This document shows positions 51,391 through 59,548 of a DNA stretch of 64,000 nucleotides, piece by piece. This DNA comes from Aeromicrobium sp. Sec7.5. GTDB taxonomy: Bacteria; Actinomycetota; Actinomycetes; Propionibacteriales; Nocardioidaceae. Below the pieces are notes generated by a model that saw nothing but the letters and a program-made list of their open reading frames with translations, had not been told where the DNA came from and did not search any database. Position 1 is the first letter of the stretch, and each line of letters opens with the position of its first letter. Where the stretch lies: positions 930,001-994,000 of the forward strand of contig NZ_JBAJIJ010000001.1 of the NCBI RefSeq assembly GCF_036867135.1, given 5' to 3'. The translations under genes were made by a program, and so were the position numbers.

Positions 51391-52667
51391 CAGGTGGCCC
51401 CGAGGGCCCGCGCGGCCGCGATGCCCGAGCGGCAGCCGTCCTCGTGGAAGCCCCACCCGTGGTACGCGCCGGCGAAGACCGTGTCGGCGCGGTTCAGGGC
51501 CGGCAGCTCGCTCTGCGCGGCGACGGAGTCGGGCGTGTAGAGCGGGTGCGTGTAGTGCATCGTCTCGACGACCGCGTCGGCCGCCAGGCGGTCGGTGCCG
51601 TTCAGCGTGACGAGGAAGGGCGGGGCGTCGGTGAGGCCCTGGAGGCGGTTCATCCAGTACGTCACCGGGGTGGCGGTGCCACTGGGCGCACAGGCGTCCA
51701 TCCGGTAGTTCCAGGCCGACTTCGCCTGCGCGGCCTCGGGCAGCAGGGAGGCGTCGTGGTGCAGCACGGTCTCGTTGTGCGAGTAGCCGAAGGCGCCGAG
51801 CGTGCGGGTCTCGTCGTCGCTCGGGTCGGTCAGGAGCGCGAGCGCGTCGTCGGCGTGGGTCGCGATCACGACCTGGTCGAACTCGTGCGTCTGGCCCGTG
51901 TGGTCGGTCAGCAGCACGTGGTCGGGCTTGCGGCTGACGGCCGTGATGCGGGTCGAGTGCCGGACGTCGCCGATCTCCTCGGTCACGCGGTCGACGTAGG
52001 TGCCGGAGCCGCCGACCACGGTGTACCACTGCGGCGAGCCCTTGATCGACAGGAACCCGTGGTGACGCAGGAACTCGAAGAGGTAGCGCGCGGGGTAGTG
52101 GCGGGCGTCGTCGTTGCTCGAGGACCAGACGCAGGCCACGACCGGGAGGGCGTAGTGCCGCAGGAAGTACTCGTCGAAGTCGTGCTGGGCGAGGAAGTCG
52201 CCGTAGGTGAGCACCTCGCCGGCCGCGGCGCCCTGCTCCGAGCCCTCGGGGGATTCGAGGAGCGCCAGCGCCAGCTTCTGGAAGCGCTTCACGTTCAGCA
52301 GCATGCGGATGTAGCGCGGGTCGAGGAGGCGGCGGCGCTGGGCGAACAGGCCCTTGCCACCCCGGCCGCCGGCGTACTCCAGCCCACAGCCGTCGCACCG
52401 GATGCTCATGCTCATCTCGGTGGGGCGGATCTGGACGCCGAGCTCGGCGAACAGGCGCTGCAGCTCGGGGTAGTTCCGGTCGTTCAGGACGATGAAGCCC
52501 GTGTCGACGCGGTGCGTGCGACCGGCCTCGACCACGTCATGGGTGTGCGCGTGGCCGCCGAAGCGGGGCTCGGACTCGAAGAGGGTGACCCGGTGCGTCG
52601 AGCGCAGGGCGTACGCGGCGGTGAGGCCGGAGATGCCCGAGCCGACGACGGCGACAGAAGAGGTCAT
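51387..52667 (-). CDS. FAD-dependent oxidoreductase (amine-oxidase fold)
   Basis: A 426-aa flavoprotein with N-terminal dinucleotide motif VAVVGSGISGLTAAYAL and ESEPRFGGHAHTH, then DTGFIVLNDRNYPEL, and the C-terminal FAD segment FAGAYHGWGFHEDGCRSGI. It is first in the operon with DUF1365 and the CFA-like methyltransferase. By context it probably oxidises or desaturates a lipid acyl chain; the true substrate is unknown. ATG 52667 is at the homologous start. Confidence 0.9.
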   Translation of the reverse strand: MTSSVAVVGSGISGLTAAYALRSTHRVTLFESEPRFGGHAHTHDVVEAGRTHRVDTGFIVLNDRNYPELQRLFAELGVQIRPTEMSMSIRCDGCGLEYAGGRGGKGLFAQRRRLLDPRYIRMLLNVKRFQKLALALLESPEGSEQGAAAGEVLTYGDFLAQHDFDEYFLRHYALPVVACVWSSSNDDARHYPARYLFEFLRHHGFLSIKGSPQWYTVVGGSGTYVDRVTEEIGDVRHSTRITAVSRKPDHVLLTDHTGQTHEFDQVVIATHADDALALLTDPSDDETRTLGAFGYSHNETVLHHDASLLPEAAQAKSAWNYRMDACAPSGTATPVTYWMNRLQGLTDAPPFLVTLNGTDRLAADAVVETMHYTHPLYTPDSVAAQSELPALNRADTVFAGAYHGWGFHEDGCRSGIAAARALGATW

Positions 52668-52671
52668 GCTG

Positions 52672-54051
52672 CTAGTTCGTCGTCAGTCCGCGATCGGATG
52701 GGTCCGGCCGAGGTGATCGGCGTCGCTCTCGGCCCGCATGCTGGCCGCGACGATGCCGGTCTCTCGGCGGGGCAAGCTCATGCGGTCCAGTGTTCCGCAC
52801 GATCGCGTGAGGCGCGAACCGCCTCACGCTTCGCGCGGCGCAGCGCCTTGCTCTCGGGGCTCTTGCCCACCATGTACGGGTCCGACGGCCTGCGTCCGTA
52901 CGTGGCGAGCTGACGCTCAGGAGCTGCCGGCCCATGCGGCCGCTGTTGTACGGCAGGCCGTGACGCTCGCAGATGTCGCGGATCTCGCGGGCGACCTCCG
53001 GGTAGCGGCGGGCCGGGATGTCAGGGAACAGGTGGTGCTCGATCTGGTGGCTCAGGTTGCCGCTCAGGACGTGGAACGGGCGCGAGCCGGAGATGTTGGC
53101 CGAGCCGAGCAGCTGGCGCAGGTACCACTGGCCGCGCGACTCGTTCTTGACCTCGTCCTCGTCGAAGGACTGCACCTCCGCCGGGAAGTGGCCGCAGAGC
53201 ATGATCAGGAACGTCCAGATGTTGCGGATGATGTTGGCGGTGAACGTGGCGCCGAGGACCGCGAGCGGGGCCCACCAGCCGACCATCGGCACCAGGGCCA
53301 GAGCCAGCACTGGGAACGCGACGTAGTCCTTGAAGACCTGACGGCGCGTCTTGGCCAGGGCCCGCTTCTTGCGGGCCGGGAACTCCTCCTTGGACATCTC
53401 GCCCTTGAGGTAGTCGCCGAGCTCGAGGCCGTGGTACATCACGCCCCACTCGAAGAACAGCATCAGTAGGAAGGCGGCCGGGAGGTTGGCGCGGTGGCTC
53501 GGGTACCAGGGCTGTGCGTCGTCGATGCGGAGCAGGCCGTACCCGATGTCCTTGTCCATACCGTGGATGTTCGTGTACGTGTGGTGCAGATAGTTGTGGC
53601 CGTGCTTCCAGTCCTGCGCGGGCGCCACGTTGTCCCACTCGTACCGCTTGCCGTCGATCAGCGGGTCGTTCATCCAGTCGTACTGACCGTGCATGACGTT
53701 GTGGCCGATCTCCATGTTCTCGAGGATCTTGGAGAGGCCGAGGAGCACGATGCCGGCGACGAACGTGGGCCAGAAGAACGGCGTGAAGATGCCGATGCGG
53801 CCCAGGATCTCCGACCACTGCTGGAGGCGCACGACGCGGCGGATGTAGTCGGCATCGGCCTGCCCGAGCGACTCGAGCGTGCGGCGCCGGACCGCGTCGA
53901 GCTCGGTGCCGAAGGAGTCGAGCTCCTCGCGGGTCATGAGGTCCAGGCCGATCGTAGCCTGGCGGCCGGTCGCGTCCGCCAACGGCGCGGGCGCCTGGTT
54001 GTGGCCGGTGGCGTCGTAGCGGACCGGGATCGTGGTGCGCTTGTGGCTCAT
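52672..54051 (-). CDS. Membrane fatty-acid desaturase, C-terminus frameshifted
   Basis: Acyl-lipid or acyl-CoA desaturase related to actinobacterial DesA3. All three histidine boxes are intact: HNVMH, HNYLHH and HQIEHH, with membrane segments between. Coding is normal to about residue 377 (SGRMGRQL). After that the frame becomes Arg-rich with poor third-position GC. Removing one 14-bp unit at 52907-52926 restores GRQLATYGRRPSDPYMVGKS and a natural end at 52778 (419 aa). ATG 54051 follows GAAAGG. The catalytic core may still function with an altered tail. Confidence 0.85.
   Translation of the reverse strand: MSHKRTTIPVRYDATGHNQAPAPLADATGRQATIGLDLMTREELDSFGTELDAVRRRTLESLGQADADYIRRVVRLQQWSEILGRIGIFTPFFWPTFVAGIVLLGLSKILENMEIGHNVMHGQYDWMNDPLIDGKRYEWDNVAPAQDWKHGHNYLHHTYTNIHGMDKDIGYGLLRIDDAQPWYPSHRANLPAAFLLMLFFEWGVMYHGLELGDYLKGEMSKEEFPARKKRALAKTRRQVFKDYVAFPVLALALVPMVGWWAPLAVLGATFTANIIRNIWTFLIMLCGHFPAEVQSFDEDEVKNESRGQWYLRQLLGSANISGSRPFHVLSGNLSHQIEHHLFPDIPARRYPEVAREIRDICERHGLPYNSGRMGRQLLSVSSPRTDAGRRTRTWWARAPRARRCAARSVRRFAPHAIVRNTGPHELAPPRDRHRRGQHAGRERRRSPRPDPSDRGLTTN
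52907..52926 (-). other. 14-bp insertion causing a frameshift in the desaturase
   Basis: Plus-strand GAGCTG occurs at 52907-52912 and again at 52921-52926, offset by 14 bp with ACGCTCAG between. Deleting one unit joins GRMGRQL to ATYGRRPSDPYMVG in the frame with high third-position GC and makes the total length divisible by three. Confidence 0.7.
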
Positions 54052-54096
54052 CGGATCACCTTTCTCGCAGCGTGGTCTCGAGGTCGGGGGAGGCGC

Positions 54097-54411
54097 TCAG
54101 AGGGCGACGGTGACGTCGCCGACCGGCATGTGGACACAGGGCTTGATGGTCTCGTCGGTGTTGGCGTTGACCTCGCCACTGATGACGTGGCGGACGGCGC
54201 CGTACAGCTTCTTGATCGCACAGGTGTTGCAGACGCCCATGCGGCAGCCGTACTCGGGCGTGAGATCCGCCGCCTCGGCCTGCTCCAGGATCGTGTTGCC
54301 GGAGTTCTCGGCGACGGTGCCGAAGCGGTCGAAGCTCAGGGTTCCGGACGCCTGGGCGGCCGCGGCCTCGAGGAGGGCGGGGTCGATGGTGGGGACCTTG
54401 AAGTACTCCAT
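54097..54411 (-). CDS. Remnant 2Fe-2S domain of a ferredoxin reductase (possible stand-alone ferredoxin)
   Basis: A 104-aa frame equal to the C-terminal plant-type [2Fe-2S] domain of the flavin/iron-sulfur reductases that normally feed this desaturase class (Rv3230c-like). Cluster cysteines Cys56, Cys61, Cys64 and Cys92 (CRMGVCNTC, KPCVH) are all kept. The FAD and NAD domains expected upstream are missing; sequence homologous to a TetR gene begins about 35 bp before the ATG. It may still act as a small ferredoxin 45 bp upstream of the desaturase, or be a pseudogene. Confidence 0.75.
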   Translation of the reverse strand: MEYFKVPTIDPALLEAAAAQASGTLSFDRFGTVAENSGNTILEQAEAADLTPEYGCRMGVCNTCAIKKLYGAVRHVISGEVNANTDETIKPCVHMPVGDVTVAL

Positions 54412-54445
54412 GCGGAGCTGGTCGGCCGCGTCCTGCTCCGTGTAG

Positions 54446-55005
54446 GCGCTCGAGCTGTCCCGCGACCACGGATTCGCGCAGATCAGCCTGCGTCAGGTCC
54501 CCCGCCCGGCAGGCGTCGTGCTGACCGCGTTCTACCGCCACTTCGAGTCGATGGACGAGCTCGGGCTGGCGCTCGTCGAGCGGTCGTTCCTGACGCTGCG
54601 CACCATGATGCGTGAGGCGCAGCGCGATCCCGATGTGCTCGACAACATCATCGAGGCGTCGGCCGAGGTCCTCGTGCGCGTCGTGAAGCAGAACAGGATG
54701 CACTTCGCGTTCGTGGCGCGCGAGCGCACCGGCGGCTCCGCGGCCGTGCGCGAGGCGATCCACCGCGAGCTGGGGCTGTTCATCTCCGAGCTCGCGGTCG
54801 TCCTGGCCCGCCTTCCCCCATGGAGCGGTGGTCGGGCGACGACGTCAAGATGGCGTCGGGACTCTTCGTGCGCAACACGTTCTACCGGGCCGAGCAGGTC
54901 GTGCAGATGCCGGAGGGTCGACCCGACCGCGAGGCCGAGATCATGCGCAAGGCCGAGCGTGAGATGCGCCTGATGGTCCTGGGCTCCGAGGCCTGGGAGA
55001 GCTGA
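54446..55005 (+). pseudogene. TetR-family regulator, 5'-truncated and frameshifted
   Basis: Homology starts abruptly after an in-frame TAG at 54443 with ALELSRDHGFAQISLRQV, lacking the usual first 20-odd residues. The recognition region reads RPAGVVLTAFYRHF, with prolines where AREAGVVP is usual. A run of five Cs near 54815 shifts the frame: ELAVVLARLP continues in another frame as MERWSGDDVKMASGLFVRNT to the stop at 55005. Originally this was probably the divergent regulator of the reductase-desaturase operon. Confidence 0.8.
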
Positions 55006-55085
55006 GCCGGCGCGCTCGTTCCTCGCGCTCATCTCCGTGGCTCGCTGTAGCGAGCCACGGCCGGCTCAGCCTCGCGTCGCTCGGC
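55006..55085. repeat. Intergenic repeat C, copy 2
   Basis: An 80-bp element right after the TetR remnant, matching 48850-48930 at both ends (GCGCTCGTTCCTCGCGCT, GGCTCAGCCTCGC). Its centre is a strong hairpin CCGTGGCTCGC / GCGAGCCACGG with a four-base loop, and outer GAGCCGG/CCGGCTC arms also pair. Likely a terminator or mobile intergenic element. Confidence 0.78.
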
Positions 55086-55167
55086 ACATGGTCACCGTCG
55101 GTGGTCGAGGTGGGTGCGCCCTGGCGCGCGAGCCCCGAGGTCTCAGGTTCTGCTACCGTGCGAACGT

Positions 55168-55181
55168 ATACAAAAAAGTAT
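55168..55181 (+). promoter_or_regulatory. Candidate regulator site upstream of maoC
   Basis: ATAC-AAAAAA-GTAT, a dyad in an AT-rich patch 20 bases before the maoC start. It shares the ATAC-N6-GYAT pattern with sites at 56894-56907 and 59462-59475, so it may bind the GntR protein encoded at 58710. Confidence 0.45.
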
Positions 55182-55201
55182 GGGATAGCGGAGGTAGTGG
55201 C

Positions 55202-55654
55202 ATGCGGGTGTTCGCAGGACCTGAGGAGCTGCGCGCGGCGGTCGGCGAGGAGATCGGGGTCAGCTCCTGGCTCGAGATCACGCAGGAGCGTGTCAACCAG
55301 TTCGCCGACGCGACGGGGGACCAGCAGTGGATCCACACCGATCCCGAGCGAGCGGCCGACGGGCCCTTCGGCGGGACGATCGCCCACGGCTACCTGACGC
55401 TGAGCCTCATGGTGCCGTTCATGCTCGAGGTCTACCGCGTCGAGAACCGCAAGCACGCCGTCAACTACGGCCTCAACAAGGTGCGCTTCACCTCGCCCGT
55501 CCCGGTCGGTTCCCGCTTGCGGGGGCGCCTGACGTTGGCCGAGGCCTCCGAGGTTGCCGGGGGTCTGCAGATCCTCTGGGCCATCACGATCGAGCGTGAA
55601 GGCGAGGAGCGACCCGCCTGCGTCGCCGAGAGCATCACGCGCATCTACTTCTGA
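55202..55654 (+). CDS. MaoC-like (R)-hydratase
   Basis: A 150-aa hotdog-fold enoyl-CoA hydratase of the MaoC family. The hydratase motif is FADATGDQQWIHTDPERA (catalytic Asp and His), followed by GPFGGTIAHGYLTLSL and the C-terminal NYGLNKVRFTSPVPVGSRLR. Probably hydrates a trans-2-enoyl-CoA in the catabolic pathway. ATG 55202 follows GGAGGTAG. The MFS gene begins 2 bp after its stop. Confidence 0.9.
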   Translation: MRVFAGPEELRAAVGEEIGVSSWLEITQERVNQFADATGDQQWIHTDPERAADGPFGGTIAHGYLTLSLMVPFMLEVYRVENRKHAVNYGLNKVRFTSPVPVGSRLRGRLTLAEASEVAGGLQILWAITIEREGEERPACVAESITRIYF

Positions 55655-55656
55655 CC

Positions 55657-56889
55657 GTGACGACGACGTCGGACGCGGGACGGTCGTCCTGGCAGCTCAT
55701 CCGGGACCCTCGGTTCGGCTCGTTCATCCTGGGCAAGACGCTCGCCTTCATCGGTGTGTGGATCCACAACGTCGTCGCTGCCGTGATCGCGTGGGAGATC
55801 ACGCACTCGGCCACGTGGGTCGCGATCGTCAGCGTCGTCCAGTTCCTGCCGCAGATCCTCCTGGCGCCGATCGTCGGGCCGATGGCCGATCGCTCGAGCC
55901 GGGGTCGGCAGGTGGCGTACGGACGCGTCTTCTGCGTCGCCGGCTCCGGCGGACTCGGGATCTGGCTGTGGGTTACGGGGATCGACAGCATCGGCATCTG
56001 GCCGGTGCTGCTCATGACGTTCACCGTCGGTGTCGGGTTCGCTGTCAGCGGTCCGGCGATGCAGGCGATGGTCCCGGACCTCGTGGAACCGGCGGAGGTC
56101 GGACGCGCCGTCGGGCTCGACTCGGTCCCGACGATGCTGGGCCGTGCGGCTGGCCCGGCGATCGGCGCCCTGCTCCTGGCTTTCGCGGGAGCCGCAGCCG
56201 CGCTCGCCGTGGCCACGATCGGCCACCTCGCCTTCGGCGTCATCGGCGTCCTGCTCGCGCGTGACGAGCTGCCTCGGGAGACGTCCCCCGACGGCGGCGG
56301 CTTCATCGACGGGCTGCGGTACATCCGCCGGAACCCCGTCGTGATCCTGCTGCTGCTCGGCGTCACGGGGGTGGGGATGGGTGCCGATCCGGTCGTGACG
56401 CTCGCCCCCGCGCTGGCGCACGACCTCGGTGGCAGTAATGCGCTGGTCGGCTACTTCGGTTCGGCGTTCGGCGTGGGTGCCGTTCTCGGGAGCGTCGTCT
56501 CGGCCACGGTCGGTGGCGCAAGCCGGCCGACGTCGGCACCCGTCGCAGGTCTCGCGGTGATGGGCGCCGGGATCGCGGTCATCCCGCTGATGCCGACGGC
56601 CCTGGGTGTCTGCGCAGCCTTCCTGGTCTCTGGCGTCGGCTTCACCGTGGCACTGGCCGGCTGCACGACATCCCTGCACCGCGTAGTGCCCACGTCGATG
56701 CGTGGTCGGGTGATGTCGCTGTGGGTCATCGCGTTCATGGGGACCCGTCCGGTCGCGGCGATCGTCAACGGTGTCCTGGCCGATGCCTTCGGCACAGCGG
56801 TCGCGCTGGTGGCGATGGGCCTGTTCGTCGCGGCGACCGGTGCCCTGTGCCTGCCTCGCGTGCTGCAGCACGTCTCGGAGCGTAGATAA
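55657..56889 (+). CDS. MFS transporter (EntS/MFS_3 type)
   Basis: A 410-aa major facilitator with twelve predicted membrane segments. The loop 2-3 signature is GPMADRSSRGRQVAYGRVF, and VEPAEVGRAVGLDSVPTMLG is typical of the MFS_3 enterobactin-exporter-like branch. GTG start 2 bp after maoC, so co-transcribed. Could export a pathway intermediate or import substrate; direction unknown. Confidence 0.87.
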   Translation: MTTTSDAGRSSWQLIRDPRFGSFILGKTLAFIGVWIHNVVAAVIAWEITHSATWVAIVSVVQFLPQILLAPIVGPMADRSSRGRQVAYGRVFCVAGSGGLGIWLWVTGIDSIGIWPVLLMTFTVGVGFAVSGPAMQAMVPDLVEPAEVGRAVGLDSVPTMLGRAAGPAIGALLLAFAGAAAALAVATIGHLAFGVIGVLLARDELPRETSPDGGGFIDGLRYIRRNPVVILLLLGVTGVGMGADPVVTLAPALAHDLGGSNALVGYFGSAFGVGAVLGSVVSATVGGASRPTSAPVAGLAVMGAGIAVIPLMPTALGVCAAFLVSGVGFTVALAGCTTSLHRVVPTSMRGRVMSLWVIAFMGTRPVAAIVNGVLADAFGTAVALVAMGLFVAATGALCLPRVLQHVSERR

Positions 56890-56892
56890 ATA

Positions 56893-56955
56893 TATACATT
56901 CTTGCATTTTAAAACGCACTCATGATTGACTGCGAACGCTGTGACGCAGCGCACA
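56893..56955 (+). promoter_or_regulatory. Conserved operator/promoter block upstream of tctC1
   Basis: Contains TATACATTCTTGCAT (56893-56907), CATGATTGACTG (56921-56932) and the dyad TGTG-N8-CACA (56940-56955). All three blocks recur with identical spacing upstream of the acyl-CoA synthetase (59461-59523). The first block includes ATAC-N6-GCAT, similar to the maoC site. Confidence 0.65.
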
Positions 56956-56995
56956 TCCGCGGACGGTCGACACGACCAGACACAGGAGCACGGTC

Positions 56996-57991
56996 ATGAA
57001 GAAGCTCACCAGCGGCCTACTTGCCGGGGTCCTTACCTTCGCCGTTGCGGCGTGCGGGGGCTCAGGCACCTCGTCGGCCGATCCCGCGGACGCGGACGGG
57101 TACCCGGGCGACGACATCACGATGATCGTCACGTACGCCGCCGGCGGCGCGACAGATATCGCCGGTCGCGCGATCGCCCAGGCGTTCGAGGACTCCCTCG
57201 GAGTCTCGGTCGTGGTCGAGAACGTCGAGGGTGCCTCCGGTGCGATCGGCTCGGCGGAGGTCGCGCAGGCGCGCCCCGACGGACTTACGGTCGCCATGAC
57301 GACCTCCTCGGCCGTCAACCGGGTGCCGCTGATCGAGGAGGTCGGCTTCACGGTCGACGACATCATCCCGATCGGTGTCGTGACCCAGTACGACGGCGTG
57401 ATCTCGGTCCCGGCCGACTCGCCTTATAAGACGATCGACGACCTGATCGAGGCTGCGAAGGACGCGCCGGACGAGATCACGGTCGGTCAGGCCGGTGCCC
57501 AGGTGCCCGGGGCCGTCGAGTTCGAGCGCATGAAGGCCGAGTACGACGTCCCGTTCCAGGTCGTGCCGTTCCAGGGAGACGCCCCCACGCTGACCGGCCT
57601 GCTCGGCAAGAACGTCGACGCGGCCGTCACCTCGTGGAACGAGAGCGTCCAGGCCCAGCACGACACGGGCGCGATCCGACCGCTCGCCGTCATGGGTGCG
57701 GAGCGCACGTCCTACCTGCCCGACGTGCCGAGTCTCGCGGAGAGCGGCTTCGAGGACCTCGTCTACGGCACGTCGACCTACATCATCATCGTGCCGAAGG
57801 GCACGCCCGAGGCGATCGTCACGAAGCTGGAGACCGAGCTCGAGGCCGCCGTGAACGACGCGGACACCCGCACGGCACTGGGTGGCGACATCGGGGTGCC
57901 CGAAGAGTTCGTCGGCTCCGAAGGGCTCTCGAAGCAGATGGAGACGGAGATCGACGCCCTCGGATCGATCCTCCAGGAGCTGTTCGGCTGA
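56996..57991 (+). CDS. Tripartite tricarboxylate transporter substrate-binding lipoprotein (TctC/Bug), copy 1
   Basis: A 331-aa extracytoplasmic binding protein. Signal peptide with lipobox VAAC at Cys20, then the Bug-family start DDITMIVTYAAGGATDIAGR and VVVENVEGASGAIGSAEVAQ, the carboxylate-binding loops. It delivers an organic anion to a TctAB permease. It is very similar to the second copy at 61789-62787. Ribosome site CACAGGAGCAC precedes the ATG. Followed 10 bp later by the enoyl-CoA hydratase. Confidence 0.92.
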   Translation: MKKLTSGLLAGVLTFAVAACGGSGTSSADPADADGYPGDDITMIVTYAAGGATDIAGRAIAQAFEDSLGVSVVVENVEGASGAIGSAEVAQARPDGLTVAMTTSSAVNRVPLIEEVGFTVDDIIPIGVVTQYDGVISVPADSPYKTIDDLIEAAKDAPDEITVGQAGAQVPGAVEFERMKAEYDVPFQVVPFQGDAPTLTGLLGKNVDAAVTSWNESVQAQHDTGAIRPLAVMGAERTSYLPDVPSLAESGFEDLVYGTSTYIIIVPKGTPEAIVTKLETELEAAVNDADTRTALGGDIGVPEEFVGSEGLSKQMETEIDALGSILQELFG

Positions 57992-58001
57992 GGGCAGCGC
58001 C

Positions 58002-58724
58002 GTGACCTCCCCTGTCGTCGCCGAGGCCCGTGGTGCGGTCCTGGTCGTGTCGCTCGACCGGCCCGGGACGCGCAACGCGATCACGGCTGGCATGGCACAA
58101 GCCGTCGCCCGGCACCTCGACGGGCTGGACGAGTCGCCCGACCTCCGGGTCTCGGTGATTCACGGGCGCAACGGCTACTTCTCGTCCGGGATGGACCTGA
58201 AGCAGTTCGCGCGCACGGGGGAGCGGCCGCTGGACCCGCACCGGGGCAGTGGCGGCCTCGCGTGGGTGCCGCCCCGCAAGCCGGTCGTTGCCGCCGTCGA
58301 CGGCTACGCGCTGGGCCTCGGGTTCGAGATGGTGCTGGCGTGCGACCTCGTGGTCGCGGCGTCCGACGCGGTGCTCGGTCTTCCGGAGGTCACCCACGGA
58401 CTGGTGGCCGGGGGTGGCGGAGCGATGCGCCTCCCGTCGCGGCTCCCGCGGGCGGCAGCGATGGAGATCCTGCTGACGGGCCGCCCGTGCCCCGCGACTC
58501 GCCTCCACGAGCTGGGGCTCGTCAACCGCCTGGCCGCGCCGGGGGAGTCGCTCGAGTCGGCGGTCGCCCTTGCGGAGGAGGTGGCCGCGATGGATCCCGC
58601 CGCGGTCGGGTTGACCAAGCAGATCGTCGTCGAGTCCCGTGACTGGTCGGAGTCGGAGATGTTCGCCCGGCAGGAGCCGCGACTGGCGGCGTTCCTCGAG
58701 GACCGGCGGTCAGCGGGGTCGTGA
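58002..58724 (+). CDS. Enoyl-CoA hydratase/isomerase family protein
   Basis: A 240-aa crotonase. VVSLDRPGTRNAITAGMAQA, the oxyanion segments HGRNGYFSSGMDLKQF and DGYALGLGFEMVLACDLVVA, and GLPEVTHGLVAGGGG with a catalytic-glutamate position are visible. Acts on a CoA thioester in the presumed catabolic route. GTG start; probably in one operon with tctC1. The 3' end overlaps the converging GntR gene by 15 bp. Confidence 0.9.
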   Translation: MTSPVVAEARGAVLVVSLDRPGTRNAITAGMAQAVARHLDGLDESPDLRVSVIHGRNGYFSSGMDLKQFARTGERPLDPHRGSGGLAWVPPRKPVVAAVDGYALGLGFEMVLACDLVVAASDAVLGLPEVTHGLVAGGGGAMRLPSRLPRAAAMEILLTGRPCPATRLHELGLVNRLAAPGESLESAVALAEEVAAMDPAAVGLTKQIVVESRDWSESEMFARQEPRLAAFLEDRRSAGS

Positions 58725-59369
58725 CCACCCGATGCGCTGGGTCACGAGAGACTCGGTGGATCCTCGGTGCTCGTCGCTGATCCGGATCAGCCTTTCGAGG
58801 TCGTTGGCGCGGACCGCCTCGATGATCTGCACGTGATCGCTGTGGACCCGCAGCCGCGAGTCGGCCTCCTGGATGTAGAGCGAGCGGTAGAAGCTCGACA
58901 TGTACCAGAGGCGCTGGACTTCCTGGCGCACGAGCTTGAGGGCGGAGTGATCGAAGAGTCGGAAGTGGAACGCTAGGTTCGTTTCCTGGTACTCGTCGGG
59001 ATCCGTGGCCGATGACAGGGTGGACAGCTTGGCGTTGAGTGCCTCGAGCTCTGCGACATCGACCGTGCTGAGGTCGATCGAGCGGAGCAGCTCGGTCTCG
59101 AGGAGTCTGCGCATCAGGTAGATCTCGGAGAGGTCCTCGCCGCTGAATCGCGCGACCGTGAAGCCGGTGTTGGGCTTGTAGGTCAGCACGCCCTCGGCCT
59201 GCAGGGTCGACAGCGCCTCGCGCACGGGGATGCGGCTGACGTTCAGCAGGGCAGCGATCTCGCCCTGGTGCACCTTCTGTCCGGGCAGGAGCTCGCCCGA
59301 GATGATCATCTGGCGGATCTCGGTCAGGCAGCGCTGGACGCCGGTTGCCGTCGGGGCGGTCTTCGTCAT
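58710..59369 (-). CDS. GntR-family regulator (FCD subclass)
   Basis: A 219-aa FadR/FCD-type repressor. The winged helix is at residues 15-75 (GEIAALLNVSRIPVREALST, then EGVLTYKPNTGF), followed by an all-helical FCD effector domain with metal-ligand histidines in NLAFHFRLFDHS and RVHSDHVQIIEA. Effectors are usually carboxylates or acyl-CoA. ATG 59369 with GAGGAG upstream. It is divergent from the acyl-CoA synthetase gene and sits amid the genes it most likely controls. Confidence 0.92.
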   Translation of the reverse strand: MTKTAPTATGVQRCLTEIRQMIISGELLPGQKVHQGEIAALLNVSRIPVREALSTLQAEGVLTYKPNTGFTVARFSGEDLSEIYLMRRLLETELLRSIDLSTVDVAELEALNAKLSTLSSATDPDEYQETNLAFHFRLFDHSALKLVRQEVQRLWYMSSFYRSLYIQEADSRLRVHSDHVQIIEAVRANDLERLIRISDEHRGSTESLVTQRIGWSRPR

Positions 59370-59460
59370 CCGTACTCCTCGTCCTGGCCTCAGGCGCGCG
59401 GCCGGAGTTGCTGATTCAGGCGAGCGTATCGGTCGGTTCGGAGATTGGCGAACAATTAGG

Positions 59461-59523
59461 TATACATTCTTGCATGTCATCCCGCATTCATGATTGACTG
59501 CTCGGGATGTGTTGCAGGACACA
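59461..59523 (+). promoter_or_regulatory. Conserved operator/promoter block upstream of the acyl-CoA synthetase
   Basis: Second copy of the block at 56893-56955: TATACATTCTTGCAT (59461-59475), CATGATTGACTG (59489-59500) and a dyad TGTGT-N6-ACACA (59508-59523). It lies in the 179-bp divergent space between the GntR gene and the synthetase; the rest of that space shows only the GntR leader. Confidence 0.65.
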
Positions 59524-59548
59524 TCCTCGACGAAAGGACCGACGGCCC

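Noticed and set aside
52907..52926. Programmed ribosomal frameshift in the desaturase
   Set aside because: No slippery heptamer or downstream pseudoknot is seen; a 14-bp repeat-flanked insertion explains the change fully.
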